Of a DNA stretch of 64,000 nt, positions 35,439 through 44,197 are shown one piece after another. This DNA comes from Streptomyces silvae (lineage in GTDB: Bacteria > Actinomycetota > Actinomycetes > Streptomycetales > Streptomycetaceae). Made by a program: the position numbers and the translations under genes. Where the stretch lies: contig NZ_JAERUC010000107.1 in NCBI RefSeq assembly GCF_016745505.1, positions 1-64,000 of the forward strand. The letters run 5' to 3'. The notes under the pieces are model-generated. The model did no database searches, was not told the DNA's origin, and was given only the letters and a program-made list of their open reading frames with translations. Every line of letters begins with the position of its first letter. The first letter of the stretch is position 1.

Positions 35439-36389
35439 ATGCTGGCCTTCCAGCAGCTTCTGAATCTCAGGACGAAGCCGCTCGATTCGGCAATCGACGA
35501 CTGGGTTGCCATGGCCAAAAAGCTGCGGGAGCTCGCCAAGGACGCCGAAGACATGAACGTCTTCGCGCAAGGGACGGCCTGGAAGGGCCAGAACGCCGGC
35601 GTCACGAAGCCCTTCGTCACGAGGGCGGCCAGCGAATTCCAGGACGCGGTGACCCAGGCTGAGAGCATCACCAACCTGCTCAAGGGCGCCTACAGCGAAC
35701 TGACGAAAGCCAAGGCCGAGCTCGTGGAGATCTACGAGAACCCGCCCCACGGCCTCAAAATCGACCCGTACGGGGTCGTCATCCATCTGGAGAGCTCGGA
35801 CCCCGGCTCGGACGACGTCGACGTACTCGTCAAACGCATGGAGGCCATACTCCAGCGCGCGGCCGGCGCCGATGCCCTCTGCACCGGTGGCCTGGCGGCT
35901 CTCACCGAAGACCCGCACCAGTTCAGCTCCGTGCACTACGCCTCCTTGCGAGACGCGAAGACACTCAAGGAGCAGGCGGCGCAGACGAAACTGGACACAG
36001 CCGAGTACGTGCCTCCCGAGAAGTGGGGCAGCGGCACCGTAAAGCCTGTCGCTGAATTTCTCAGCTACCGCTCCTGGATGGGCGGTGGCGAGTCGCTCCT
36101 TCGTGGAGACCTGAACGGCGCGGTTCAGGGATTCATCGGCGGCACGCCCGCCTACGCTGCCGGCGAGGCGAGCAAGCACCTCGAGAAGGGTTCGATCCTG
36201 AGCGACGTCAAGGGAAAGCACCACCGCCCAACCGCTCTGAACACGGTCGGCAAGTTCGGAGGGAAGATCTTCGGCGCTCCCGTAGCCGTGGTGGCGACCG
36301 TGGTCGACTTCGCCTACACCCCGTCGAAGAAGGGCCCGGAAGACACTCATGTCGATGCCCCGGCAGCACCGGGGAAGACGAGGTATTGA
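35439..36389 (+). CDS. WXG100-like type VII secretion-associated protein
   Basis: 316 residues. The N-terminal ~110 residues are helical, with a Trp-Lys-Gly turn (TAWKGQNAG) like the WxG of ESX substrates. A charged middle region follows (YGVVIHLESSDPGSDDVDVLVKRMEAIL), and a Gly/Ala-rich C-terminal part (GDLNGAVQGFIGGTPAYAAGEAS) lacks a recognised toxin domain. It overlaps the next gene by TGATG. Proteins like this in Streptomyces are polymorphic-toxin-like or T7SS effector scaffolds; a truncated toxin end is possible. Confidence 0.6.
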   Translation: MLAFQQLLNLRTKPLDSAIDDWVAMAKKLRELAKDAEDMNVFAQGTAWKGQNAGVTKPFVTRAASEFQDAVTQAESITNLLKGAYSELTKAKAELVEIYENPPHGLKIDPYGVVIHLESSDPGSDDVDVLVKRMEAILQRAAGADALCTGGLAALTEDPHQFSSVHYASLRDAKTLKEQAAQTKLDTAEYVPPEKWGSGTVKPVAEFLSYRSWMGGGESLLRGDLNGAVQGFIGGTPAYAAGEASKHLEKGSILSDVKGKHHRPTALNTVGKFGGKIFGAPVAVVATVVDFAYTPSKKGPEDTHVDAPAAPGKTRY

Positions 36390-36664
36390 TGAAGCACCTG
36401 CCAGGCACGCCACCCTCCGGCCGCCGCCGCTCGGGTCCGCCGGAGCCCGGTCGCCGGAGCCCGAGCGCGAGGCACCTGCTACGTCCCCGGAGTTCACGGT
36501 CATTCGTCCTTGGTCTGTGCATGTCCGTCGGCGGGCTCGCCGGCGGGGTGCGCGCCACTCTGGACGGGAAGGGGATCGGGACGATTCTCGGCATCTTCGG
36601 TATCGGGGTTCTCGGGCTCGTTCTCGCCACCGCGTGGGTCGTGACATACGCGCGCGAGCGCTGA
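36389..36664 (+). CDS. Small two-helix membrane protein
   Basis: 91 residues, coupled to the preceding gene (TGATG). A basic Pro/Arg-rich N-terminal ~38 residues precedes two hydrophobic segments (about 39-55 and 66-88). It is probably the membrane partner or immunity protein of the two upstream genes. Confidence 0.55.
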   Translation: MKHLPGTPPSGRRRSGPPEPGRRSPSARHLLRPRSSRSFVLGLCMSVGGLAGGVRATLDGKGIGTILGIFGIGVLGLVLATAWVVTYARER

Positions 36665-36719
36665 GAATCTTGAGTCGGACGTAAGTCCTGCCTTGGTCGT
36701 CACAGGAGGCACGGAACGA

Positions 36720-36950
36720 TCCGCGTACTCACAAGCGACGGCAGGTCGACAGCGCAACGGCTGGAGAATTACGCCGCCCGGCCCCATCTGAAGCTCAGAT
36801 CCGTTCTCGGCGGCTGCCCTGAACTCGATCCCCTCACCGGGCACGTCCGCGCGTTCCGGAAGATGCTCACCCAGCTCCAGGGCGACCGACCAACTCCCGC
36901 AAGGGATCAACGCGATCCGCGCCTACGAACCGGTCGTGCGCCTCCCGGGC
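36720..36950 (+). pseudogene. ISL3-family transposase remnant with frameshift
   Basis: The plus strand reads TSDGRSTAQRLENYAARPHL and GCPELDPLTGHVRAFRKML in pieces; a frame change then gives LPQGINAIRAYEPVVRLPGG. These are blocks of the ISL3 transposase C-terminal half (CPELD...HVRAF..ML..LQG). No intact reading frame remains. The rest of 36951-37189 shows nothing recognisable. Confidence 0.6.
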
Positions 36951-37189
36951 GGACTCGCGGGCGGCGGTGAAGTGGGTGCGGCGGCCTCGGGGGGGCGAGG
37001 TAGTGGTTCTCGACGGTCTGTGTTCAGCGCACACAGGTCGGCCAAGGAGGGATCCAGCGAGTCAGATACGCGCGGCCCGTGCGGTGTCCAGCCGGCTCAC
37101 GCAGAGCACTGCTGTCGTGAAAGCCCACAGGGGTCAGGGGAGCAGGAGCGTGGTCTGCATGACCTCCCGGCCAAGATTCCTTTCCGAAG

Positions 37190-38182
37190 TCATCCCCTGT
37201 TCGGCTTGGGGTCGTGGAGTCTGGTCCATGTCCGGATGTCCACACCTCTGCTGTTGATGTCCTGGATCACGTGGCTGGCGTAGAACCTGGCCTCCTCGAT
37301 GAGTTCCGGCGCGACGTCCAGTTCCCTCGCGAACTCTTCGTCCGTGGGTTCGCGCCCCAGAGTGCTGAGCGCGCCTCCGTACAGCTGCGCTTCCTGCATC
37401 TGCCGGACGATCCGAAACAGGTGTGCGCTCCTGTCCTCGGCCCTGCGAACGGTGGTCCTCCTGATGACCCACACGACTCCTAGCAAGGCGCTCAGCACCA
37501 GGACCGAGAGAGTCGTGGCCCACGGCGAGTACCCATCGAACCTTCGAACGGCAGTCCTGATCCCGGGGCTGCTGGCAGGGATCAGCTCTCCTCCCCCGAA
37601 GGACGCGAAACAGCTCACGAGCGCGAAGGCCAGGCAGCCTGCCGTGCCGGCCAGAAGGAGGGTCAGCGCACGTGTCCCCCGCCTGACGTGCTGGGCGACC
37701 GTTCCCCTGTGGAGTCCTGTGATGCCGGCGATCTCGGCATGGGTGTAGTCGAACCCTTTGGCGAGCATGATCATGCGCTGCTGCTGCCTCGGCAGGGTTC
37801 GCAAAGCCTCCTCAAGGTCGAGGTAGTCGGCCGCGTCGTCCTGACCGACCGCTTCGACGGTGGAGACGTGGATGAAGCGGTCCTGATCCACGGAGTGCAG
37901 GGTCGTATCGATCGGCTGGGCCACTCCGATCCGCCGGCTCTCGTCGCGGACCTTGTTGGAGATCACCTTGTACACATAACCGGCGAGGTTGTCGATCGGC
38001 TGCTTGGAGCAGTTGGCCAAGGTGACAGCCATCGCCTCCTGCACCAAATCCTCGGCACCCAGCCGTGACTCCGGAATGCCCTCTTGCACAAGACACCGGC
38101 GGGCGTGGGCGAAGAGATCGCGCTCCTTGTCCACGTACATCGCAGCCAGTGCGGCTGCTGCCTTCTGCTCCGGTTCAACCAC
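37190..38182 (-). CDS. ECF sigma factor with C-terminal membrane hairpin
   Basis: 330 residues from a GTG with GGGGGAAGAAG upstream. Sigma region 2 (about 20-85, GAEDLVQEAM) and region 4 (about 122-172, ALRTLPRQQQRMIMLAKGFDYTHAEIA...) are clear. Two membrane helices follow (173-193 and 222-241), and the C-terminal cytoplasmic part has LGREPTDEEFARELDV (275-290), which resembles a sigma-70 region 3 helix. A sigma factor tied to the membrane by its own hairpin is unusual. Its start overlaps the stop of an upstream small membrane protein by eight bases. Confidence 0.75.
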   Translation of the reverse strand: MVEPEQKAAAALAAMYVDKERDLFAHARRCLVQEGIPESRLGAEDLVQEAMAVTLANCSKQPIDNLAGYVYKVISNKVRDESRRIGVAQPIDTTLHSVDQDRFIHVSTVEAVGQDDAADYLDLEEALRTLPRQQQRMIMLAKGFDYTHAEIAGITGLHRGTVAQHVRRGTRALTLLLAGTAGCLAFALVSCFASFGGGELIPASSPGIRTAVRRFDGYSPWATTLSVLVLSALLGVVWVIRRTTVRRAEDRSAHLFRIVRQMQEAQLYGGALSTLGREPTDEEFARELDVAPELIEEARFYASHVIQDINSRGVDIRTWTRLHDPKPNRG

Positions 38183-38441
38183 GGCTCTTCTTCCCCCGTT
38201 GCTTTCCGGCTTCTTCGCGTCGGCTCAGAGGATGGACGACAACGCTCCCCGCCCGCTGCACTTCGGCTGCCTTCGCCCGGACGATCTCGGCCTTGGCGAG
38301 GGCCCGCGAACTGTCAGCCCAGCCCTGGGCCCGGATCAAAGCCGCCTCCCCTTCGGCGCGATGGCGTGCTGCCAAGCTCTTGACCAGCTTCTTCACAGAC
38401 GGTGCCAGCACGGCCAGCACCAGCAGAACGACGAGCTCCAT
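38175..38441 (-). CDS. Small single-pass membrane protein coupled to the sigma factor
   Basis: 88 residues: one N-terminal hydrophobic helix (MELVVLLVLAVLAPSV), then a charged coiled-coil tail rich in Ala/Arg/Lys/Glu. The ATG has AGGAGAAGGGG upstream. It overlaps the sigma factor start by eight bases, so the two are translationally coupled. It may regulate or localise the sigma factor. It does not look like a classical anti-sigma (no ZAS motif). Confidence 0.6.
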   Translation of the reverse strand: MELVVLLVLAVLAPSVKKLVKSLAARHRAEGEAALIRAQGWADSSRALAKAEIVRAKAAEVQRAGSVVVHPLSRREEAGKQRGKKSRG

Positions 38442-38661
38442 CGCCCCTTCTCCTCATCTCCGTCCTGTTCACCTCCGCTCTTCGGTGGCGGTTCCAGGCG
38501 CTTCGAGATGTAAGGGGAGCGGCAGCTCGTTCTGCATGACCCGCCAGAGCTCCTCACGCAGTCCTAGGTGAGAGAGGTTCATGCTGGACTCCCCCGCGTG
38601 CGGGTGGGGGCCGACCGTCGCACACCTTCCCCTACTGCTACCACCCTGCTACCTTGAGTGT

Positions 38662-38922
38662 ATGACCTCACAGAAGAAGCAGACTCAGCTCCGACTGGAG
38701 CCGGGAGTGCTCGCAGCCGGAAAGGACGCGGCGGCAGCTCGCGGGCTCGACTTCAACCGGTACATCGAGCGACTCATCGCCGAGGACACCTCCGGCGCCC
38801 GAGCCGCCGGGATGGCGGGTGCCCAGCGCCTCCTGGACGAGCACGGCTCCTTCCTCGACGCCCTCGAGAGGGATCTCGACTCCCAGCACTCCCCCGCACC
38901 CAGCCGGGGTGCCGCTGCGTGA
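38662..38922 (+). CDS. RHH-type antitoxin
   Basis: 86 residues. KQTQLRLEPGVLAAGKDAAAARGLDFNRYIERLIAED is a ribbon-helix-helix domain; the C-terminal tail (AGAQRLLDEHGSFLDAL) is the expected toxin-binding part. TACCTT lies about seven bases before the ATG, with no Shine-Dalgarno, suggesting a leaderless mRNA. It overlaps the toxin gene by GTGA, standard for a TA pair. Confidence 0.78.
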   Translation: MTSQKKQTQLRLEPGVLAAGKDAAAARGLDFNRYIERLIAEDTSGARAAGMAGAQRLLDEHGSFLDALERDLDSQHSPAPSRGAAA

Positions 38923-39296
38923 GCATGTCCTTGCACGTGGACCTCTCCTGGATCCTCGAAGTAGCCGAACGCGCTGGCCACCACGACCCGGCCCCGGAAG
39001 ATCTGGGAGTCCCCCTGGCCGCGGTCGCCCGTCACCGCGCGGAACTCCTGGAGACTCCGGTCTACCAGGGTGTCTTCGCCAGAGCTGCGGCTTTGGTGCA
39101 CACCCTGGGGCGGCTGCGCTGGCTGGAGCGGTCCAACCTGAGCGTGGCGAGCGCCGTCGCCGTGATGTACCTGGAAGCGAGCGGCGTTCCTGTGGCACCG
39201 ACACGGGAGCAGTTGTCAGCCCTGGCACACGAGCTGTACGACCCGCACTGCACAGCCGCACGCATCGCGGCTCTTCTGCGGACCTGGCGGGACTGA
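38919..39296 (+). CDS. Doc/Fic-like toxin component
   Basis: 125 residues from the overlapping GTG. The sequence VDLSWILEVAERAG..., VAAVARHRAELLETPVYQGVFARAAALVHTL and ERSNLSVASAVAVMYLEASG matches the small Doc-like toxins encoded beside RHH antitoxins in Streptomyces. The canonical Fic motif (HPFxDGNGR) is not present in full; the short LERSNLSVA region occupies its place. It probably modifies a translation component, as Doc does, but activity cannot be read. Confidence 0.72.
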   Translation: MSMSLHVDLSWILEVAERAGHHDPAPEDLGVPLAAVARHRAELLETPVYQGVFARAAALVHTLGRLRWLERSNLSVASAVAVMYLEASGVPVAPTREQLSALAHELYDPHCTAARIAALLRTWRD

Positions 39297-39308
39297 GATC
39301 GGTGCAGC

Positions 39309-39328
39309 GTGTTGTCCGCGGACAACAC
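39309..39328. promoter_or_regulatory. parS-like palindrome 1
   Basis: GTGTTGTCCGCGGACAACAC, a perfect 20-bp palindrome (24 bp with the flanking GC pairs), just after the toxin gene. The same core recurs five more times up to 46.0 kb, three of them inside parB. This is the outermost copy. Confidence 0.75.
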
Positions 39329-39533
39329 GCTCTCCACCACTGTCTGAAGACCCGACCACAGCGGCAGTGGCTGCCCTTTCGCCCTGAACTCGGGCGACCA
39401 CCACAAGATCGCTCAGGGTTGTACCGCGGCCAGCAGGCCGCGGTGGATCCAGATGGCGTTGGTCTCGCAGGGCCCGATGGGTCCCCGAAGAGGATTGACA
39501 TGGCGCTGTTGTTCGCCGAGGCCGCGTCATAGG

Positions 39534-39572
39534 TGCCGCCCCGAGCATCTACGCTCGATGCCCGGGGCGGCA
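39534..39572. terminator. Strong hairpin between the TA pair and the next gene
   Basis: TGCCGCCCCG (39534-39543) pairs with CGGGGCGGCA (39563-39572). It lies between the toxin gene and the membrane-anchored gene at 39610 and is likely a terminator. Confidence 0.65.
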
Positions 39573-39609
39573 GTGATCGCGCCGGATGGGTTCCGAGGGG
39601 GAGTAAGCG

Positions 39610-40839
39610 ATGCGCGCGGGGTGGATACGGCTGTGGAAGTGGACGGCGTACGGCGGGATCGGACTGAGCTTGTATGCGGGCTGGTTGACGTTCGATGACA
39701 TCCGGGACCATGCCTCCAGCGAGCGCCACATCAGCGCGGCGTGTGATCGGCTGGTGTCCGGGGCCGCAGTGATGGACCTGCAGGGCGGGATGATCCGGGC
39801 AAAGGGCAGCGACTATGAGAAGTACAGACTCGATGTGGACGAGCTGCCCGGTTCCTGCGCCGTCTACAAGGTGCCTGGGCCCGGCAAGACCACGAGCCTG
39901 TTCACGCTGACTGTGCGGGGCAGCGACGCTTCCACGCCGTTGTACTGGGTCGGTGATGACGGTGATCTCGAGCCGTTCAGTGACAGTCGAGGGAGTCAGA
40001 AATCCGATGTCACAGCGATCGCTGACCGGCGCCCCGAACCGCGTCCGATCGGCGATGGCGCGCTGGGCCGGTACGGAAACTGGTACACCACCATCCGCGC
40101 CGAGTGCGGCCCGGGCAGCCGTGCGACCGCTCCGAAGCTGCTGAACGTTACGGCCCGCGCCGACTACGAGGACGTTTCCGCAGCAGACCGTGAACGCCTC
40201 GCCCACATCGCCCGCTCGGCCGCCGAGAAACTCACCGACCGAATCGGCTGCCGGACCCAGCTGCCCGCCCTGCCTGACGACCAGTTGGCGTCCGTCCCGT
40301 CTGCCCTTCGCCCCGCACGGTCGGCGGGCGGTTCATGCCTCTGGTTTGCCCGACACGTCAAGGAACGAGAACAAGGCCGGCTGCCCGACCGTGCCCTCGC
40401 GGCACCGACCCGGAACTCATACCCCGTCGAAGGCTGTCTCCTGGCGGTCAGCCCCGACCAGGTGGGCCGTATTGCCGACGGCTTGCACGACGACGACCTC
40501 GACTACGCACGCAGTGCACTCACTCACTCACCATGGTGGCTGCGCACCAGCTCCTACTTCGGCACGGAGGCGCACACGGTGGGATACGACGGCATTGGCA
40601 ACGAGCCCAAGGTCATCACGGCGGGAACGGCCGGACACGCGAGCGGCGCGTGGTGGGCCTCCTCCATCTGCGACGGCAAGCCTGCCCTGCACACCCTCAG
40701 CTCCAGCTACACCTATGACAACGTACTCGGTCCCCAGACGCTGTCGGCGCTGTTCCACGCGTACGTCGACGACATCACCAAGCGACGCGGCTGCACCCAC
40801 GTGACGTATCCGGACACGAAGGACTTCCGTGCCCCCTGA
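39610..40839 (+). CDS. Membrane-anchored exported protein of unknown function
   Basis: 409 residues, ATG preceded by GAGGGGGAG. An N-terminal membrane helix (WTAYGGIGLSLYAGWLTF) is followed by an exported region with several Cys (SAACDRL, ELPGSCAVY, RAECGPG, IGCRTQL, GSCLWFARH, EGCLLAV, SSICDG, RGCTHV). The two halves both contain Cys-plus-strand patterns and may be duplicated domains. No enzyme motif is recognised. It lies next to CRISPR array 3. Confidence 0.65.
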   Translation: MRAGWIRLWKWTAYGGIGLSLYAGWLTFDDIRDHASSERHISAACDRLVSGAAVMDLQGGMIRAKGSDYEKYRLDVDELPGSCAVYKVPGPGKTTSLFTLTVRGSDASTPLYWVGDDGDLEPFSDSRGSQKSDVTAIADRRPEPRPIGDGALGRYGNWYTTIRAECGPGSRATAPKLLNVTARADYEDVSAADRERLAHIARSAAEKLTDRIGCRTQLPALPDDQLASVPSALRPARSAGGSCLWFARHVKEREQGRLPDRALAAPTRNSYPVEGCLLAVSPDQVGRIADGLHDDDLDYARSALTHSPWWLRTSSYFGTEAHTVGYDGIGNEPKVITAGTAGHASGAWWASSICDGKPALHTLSSSYTYDNVLGPQTLSALFHAYVDDITKRRGCTHVTYPDTKDFRAP

Positions 40840-40940
40840 GCACCACCCCGTACTGAGCACGTCACCTGGCGGATGAAGCCAACTCGAATGCCCCCGCAGA
40901 GCAGGCCCTGATCATCCAAGGACTCCGACGCCGTCGGCAT

Positions 40941-41579
40941 GCGGCCATCCCCGCGTGCGTGGGAAGCAGGGCTTTGTGATGGTGTCGAGCTGGTGATGCT
41001 CGGGACCATCCCCGCGTGTGCGGGGAGCAGTGGGCCGGCGTGCCGACCAGAAGCGGCATCCAGGGACCATCCCCCCGTGCGCGGGGAGCAGCACGTGGCC
41101 GCCACCCTGGAACTGTTCCAGGCGGGACCATCCCCGCGTGTGCGCGGGGAGCAGGCCGCCGGCACGTAGGTCGGCCAGGCCACACGGGACCACCCCGCAC
41201 ACGCGGGGACCAACTGACCCGCGCGTTCACCACGTTCACGAACCGGGGACCATCCCCGCGTGCGCGGGGAGCAGTCGACCCGCAGATATCGCCATGCCGC
41301 GTGGGCGGGACCATCCCCGCGTGCGCGGGGAGCAGGAGAGGTACTTCCCCGCGGTCCCCACGACGCCGGGACCATCCCCGCGTGCGCGGGGAGCAGGCGA
41401 GGATCGCACCGACGTTGGCCGTGTCGTCGGGACCATCCCCGCGTCCGCGGGGAGCAGAGGCAGGCCCGGTTCGATTCGCTGCTGCGCGGGGGACCATCCC
41501 CGCGTGCGCGGGGAGCAGATCATGGGTGATCCGTACCCCGGCAAAGTGACGGGACCATCCCCGCACGCGCGGGGAGCAG
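40941..41579 (-). CRISPR. CRISPR array 3: eleven type I-E repeats, ten spacers
   Basis: Repeats start at 40941, 41002, 41063, 41124, 41186, 41246, 41307, 41368, 41429, 41490 and 41551. Most are 29 nt with 31-32-nt spacers; the fourth is 31 nt and the fifth is degenerate at 28 nt. They begin GGGACCATCCCCGCGTGCG and end GGGGAGCAG (not CAC as in array 2). The left-most repeat is the most diverged, as expected for the leader-distal end; the leader is on the right. Confidence 0.95.
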
Positions 41580-41660
41580 ACTCCCTGACCTGCTGTTCTA
41601 TCGGCCGCCAAGCCGATTCTGATGCACTTTCATCGATTCCGACATTGTTCCCCAACCCCT
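41580..41660 (-). promoter_or_regulatory. Leader of CRISPR array 3
   Basis: On the minus strand it reads AATGTCGGAATCGATGAAAG towards the array, with GCAGGTC just before the first repeat. Both elements also occur beside array 4 and the solo repeat. Confidence 0.8.
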
Positions 41661-41781
41661 CAATTCGGTCGCAACCTCAAGCGGTTTCACCTGATCATCC
41701 CTCCCGCATCGGGGCGACACGCCACAAATTTCCGACCCCGCCTGCACCACAAACCCGTACCGAGGTGAGTAAGGTAACCGC

Positions 41782-42939
41782 ATGACCGTCCCATACTCCC
41801 CCGATGACAGGGAAAAGGTAGTCGCCAAGCTGCCCGCCGCCTTGCGACAAGAACTCAAGGTCAGGGCAGCCGAGTTCGGCGTCGACATCAAGGACGCCGT
41901 GACCGAAGGCGTCCAGGCGTGGCGTGCGGATGACGCCGAGCGCGCCCCCGTGGACACCACAGGCGGCAGTTCGTTCTCCACCTATCTCCCCACCGGGCTG
42001 TACGGGGAGTTCAAGGACGACTGCAAGCAGCGCGGCATCCCCTTCAACCAGGGCATCGCCCAGGCAATCCGTCTCTGGCTCGACACACACCCCTCCCCCC
42101 GTAGAGGCGCAACGCGGCCGAGCTGGGCCCGCAGGTTCATCTTCGGCAACCAGAAGGGCGGGGTCGGGAAGACTGCCACGTCCTCCGGTGTCGCGCAGGC
42201 GCTGGCCGAGGCCGGCAACCGCGTCCTCCTCATCGACTTCGACCCCCAGGGCCACCTCACCAAGCAGCTCGGGTACGACCTGTTCGACATCGAAGCCCCC
42301 AGCCTGGCCAAGCACATGCTGGGCGAGGCGAAGGGAGAGCTGCGTGAGCTGCTCGTCCCGATAGAGGACGGTGCCTTCAGCGGACGGCTGTTCATGCTGC
42401 CGGCCTGCAAGGACGCCTTCCTGCTCGACGCCAAGCTCGCCACCAGCCGCTTCGTCCGCATCAAGGAGACCGCGCTCGAGAAGGCGCTGGAGCCGCTGGA
42501 GAGGGAGTTCGACTACATCGTGGTCGACTGCCCGCCCAGCCTCGGCTACACCATGGACACGGCGCTGTACTACTGCCGCACACGCGAAGGTGAGACGCCG
42601 GGCCTGTCCGGCATCTTCATCCCCGTGCTCGCGGAGGACTCGTCCGCCGACGCGTACGACATGCTCTACGACCAGATTCAGGACCTGTGTGCCGACATGG
42701 AGGTCGAGATCTCCATGCTCGGCTTCATCGTCAACATGTACGACAGCCGCAAGGGCTACATCGCCACGTCGTCGCTGCACAGCTGGAAGGAGATCGGCGA
42801 CCCGCCGGTCATCGGTGTCATGCCTGAGCTCAAGGAGCAGCGCGAGTCCGTGCGGCTCAAGCAGCCCCTGCTCTCCTACGCCCCGAAGTGCGAGCAGTCC
42901 GAGATCATGCGCGCCATCGCTCGGAAGGTCATGTCATGA
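41782..42939 (+). CDS. parA: ParA-type partition ATPase with two N-terminal RHH-like repeats
   Basis: 385 residues. The deviant Walker A is KGGVGKT (125-131), with LLIDFDPQG and DYIVVDCPPS as further ParA motifs. The first ~105 residues hold two RHH-like segments, VVAKLPAALRQELKVRAAEF... (about 12-48) and FSTYLPTGLYGEFKDDCKQR... (about 65-100), which probably bind operator DNA. ParA forms ATP-dependent DNA-bound patterns that move ParB-parS complexes. It overlaps parB by ATGA. The promoter lies within 41661-41781, between the CRISPR leader and the start. Confidence 0.93.
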   Translation: MTVPYSPDDREKVVAKLPAALRQELKVRAAEFGVDIKDAVTEGVQAWRADDAERAPVDTTGGSSFSTYLPTGLYGEFKDDCKQRGIPFNQGIAQAIRLWLDTHPSPRRGATRPSWARRFIFGNQKGGVGKTATSSGVAQALAEAGNRVLLIDFDPQGHLTKQLGYDLFDIEAPSLAKHMLGEAKGELRELLVPIEDGAFSGRLFMLPACKDAFLLDAKLATSRFVRIKETALEKALEPLEREFDYIVVDCPPSLGYTMDTALYYCRTREGETPGLSGIFIPVLAEDSSADAYDMLYDQIQDLCADMEVEISMLGFIVNMYDSRKGYIATSSLHSWKEIGDPPVIGVMPELKEQRESVRLKQPLLSYAPKCEQSEIMRAIARKVMS

Positions 42940-44180
42940 GTGTCGCGGACCGGCTCGGCACCGGCTCCTCCTTCGGGGGCGTGCCGCGCGGTCGGAGCGC
43001 CCGAGGTCGGGCAAAGGCCATAGTGCAGGGCGATGTTCCGGCGTACGAGCTGCGGCGTCTGCAACTGGACGATGTCGCGCCGACGCCGCTCAACCCTCGT
43101 CGCAACTTCGGTTCGGAGGAGGACCTCACCCGCTTCGGTGAGGAGCTGCGCGTCGCCCAGCTCGCGGCGTGCGTCGCCGTGTCCCGTCCCGCGTACCTGA
43201 GGCTGTGGCCCGAGCACGAGGCGCAGATCGGCGATTCCGCGTACGTACTCGTCAATGGCGAGCGGCGATTCCGCAGCGCGGTGCACGTGGCTCTGGAGAC
43301 GTTGGACTTCGTCGTACGCGACGATCTGGCCGCCTCTCGCGAGGAGTTCGTCGATCATCTGCTCAAGGAGAACCTTGAGCGGGAGGACTTCGATGTCGTC
43401 GAGCGTGCGCGCGGCGTCCTCGAGCTCGTACGGGTATGCAGCGAGGAGTCGGAGAAGGGGGCCCGGGCCCGGGCCGCCAAGCGGTTGGGGCGTGATCGTT
43501 CCTGGGTCACCAACCAGCTCGCGCTCCTCGAACTCCCCTCCGAGCTGCTGACGATGCTCAGCTCGGGCTCCCTCGCCGAACGTGACGGCCGTCTGCTCGC
43601 ACGGCGGCTGAAGGAGGAGCCGACGCTGGGCGGGGCTGGGCTGCTGGCCCACCTCAAGGAGACCCGGGAGCAGGAGGCTCGCTCGCGCGAGGAGGAGAAG
43701 CGTCTCCTGCAGCAGGCCAAGAAGACTGCGGCGACGCGGTCCTCCGCCCCGGCCGAGAGCACAGGAGCCGTCGACCGCTCCCCCGCACCCGAATCCGTGT
43801 TGTCCGCGGACAACACGCCGCGCGAGACGGAGGCCGCTCCGTCGGCCCCGCGTCCGAACCTCTCGCCCAGGAATTCCATCCCCGCTGAGGAGCGCGTGTT
43901 GTCCGCGGACAACACGACTGTCGAGGAGCAGCGCCCCCCGGCGGCAGCGGCGCCCGCCCCTTCTCCGACGTTGTCCGCGGACAACATGCACGGCACCAAA
44001 GGAGACCCTGCCGAACCTGCGTCTCAAGGGAACGGGACAACCACACCGGCGGAGGAGCGCAGTCGGCTTCTTGTGCGCCAGCTCGGCACCTCGGTCGAGG
44101 AGCAGGCACGTACCCTCGCGTCCGGCCTTCCCCCTGAGCAGCTGACGCAGCTGATCGAAGAGCTCCACGCATACGTGTGA
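42936..44180 (+). CDS. parB: ParB-type centromere-binding protein
   Basis: 414 residues. The N-terminal ParB/Srx domain has NPRRNFG, LVNGERRFRSA and KENLEREDFD; the HTH is AKRLGRDRSWVTNQLALLELP. The C-terminal third is a disordered linker with three copies of LSADN (starting at residues 289, 322 and 346) because three parS-like palindromes are embedded in the coding DNA. A short helical C-terminus (LPPEQLTQLIEELHAYV) is probably the dimerisation end. It binds parS and spreads, and stimulates ParA. Confidence 0.93.
   Translation: MSVADRLGTGSSFGGVPRGRSARGRAKAIVQGDVPAYELRRLQLDDVAPTPLNPRRNFGSEEDLTRFGEELRVAQLAACVAVSRPAYLRLWPEHEAQIGDSAYVLVNGERRFRSAVHVALETLDFVVRDDLAASREEFVDHLLKENLEREDFDVVERARGVLELVRVCSEESEKGARARAAKRLGRDRSWVTNQLALLELPSELLTMLSSGSLAERDGRLLARRLKEEPTLGGAGLLAHLKETREQEARSREEEKRLLQQAKKTAATRSSAPAESTGAVDRSPAPESVLSADNTPRETEAAPSAPRPNLSPRNSIPAEERVLSADNTTVEEQRPPAAAAPAPSPTLSADNMHGTKGDPAEPASQGNGTTTPAEERSRLLVRQLGTSVEEQARTLASGLPPEQLTQLIEELHAYV
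43797..43816. promoter_or_regulatory. parS-like palindrome 2 (inside parB)
   Basis: GTGTTGTCCGCGGACAACAC, identical to the site at 39309. It encodes VLSADN in the ParB frame. Confidence 0.8.
43896..43915. promoter_or_regulatory. parS-like palindrome 3 (inside parB)
   Basis: A second identical 20-mer 99 bp after the first in-gene copy, in the same codon frame, again encoding VLSADNT. Confidence 0.8.
43970..43985. promoter_or_regulatory. parS-like palindrome 4 (inside parB)
   Basis: GTTGTCCGCGGACAAC, the 16-bp core, 74 bp after the previous copy. It encodes LSADN. Confidence 0.78.
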
Positions 44181-44197
44181 GAGGGCTCATCGGTTCG

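Noticed and set aside
40862..41785. Open frames of 130-255 codons across CRISPR array 3 on both strands
   Set aside because: The repetitive SPRAR/PACAGS-type peptides come from translating the CRISPR repeats; the same happens across array 2.
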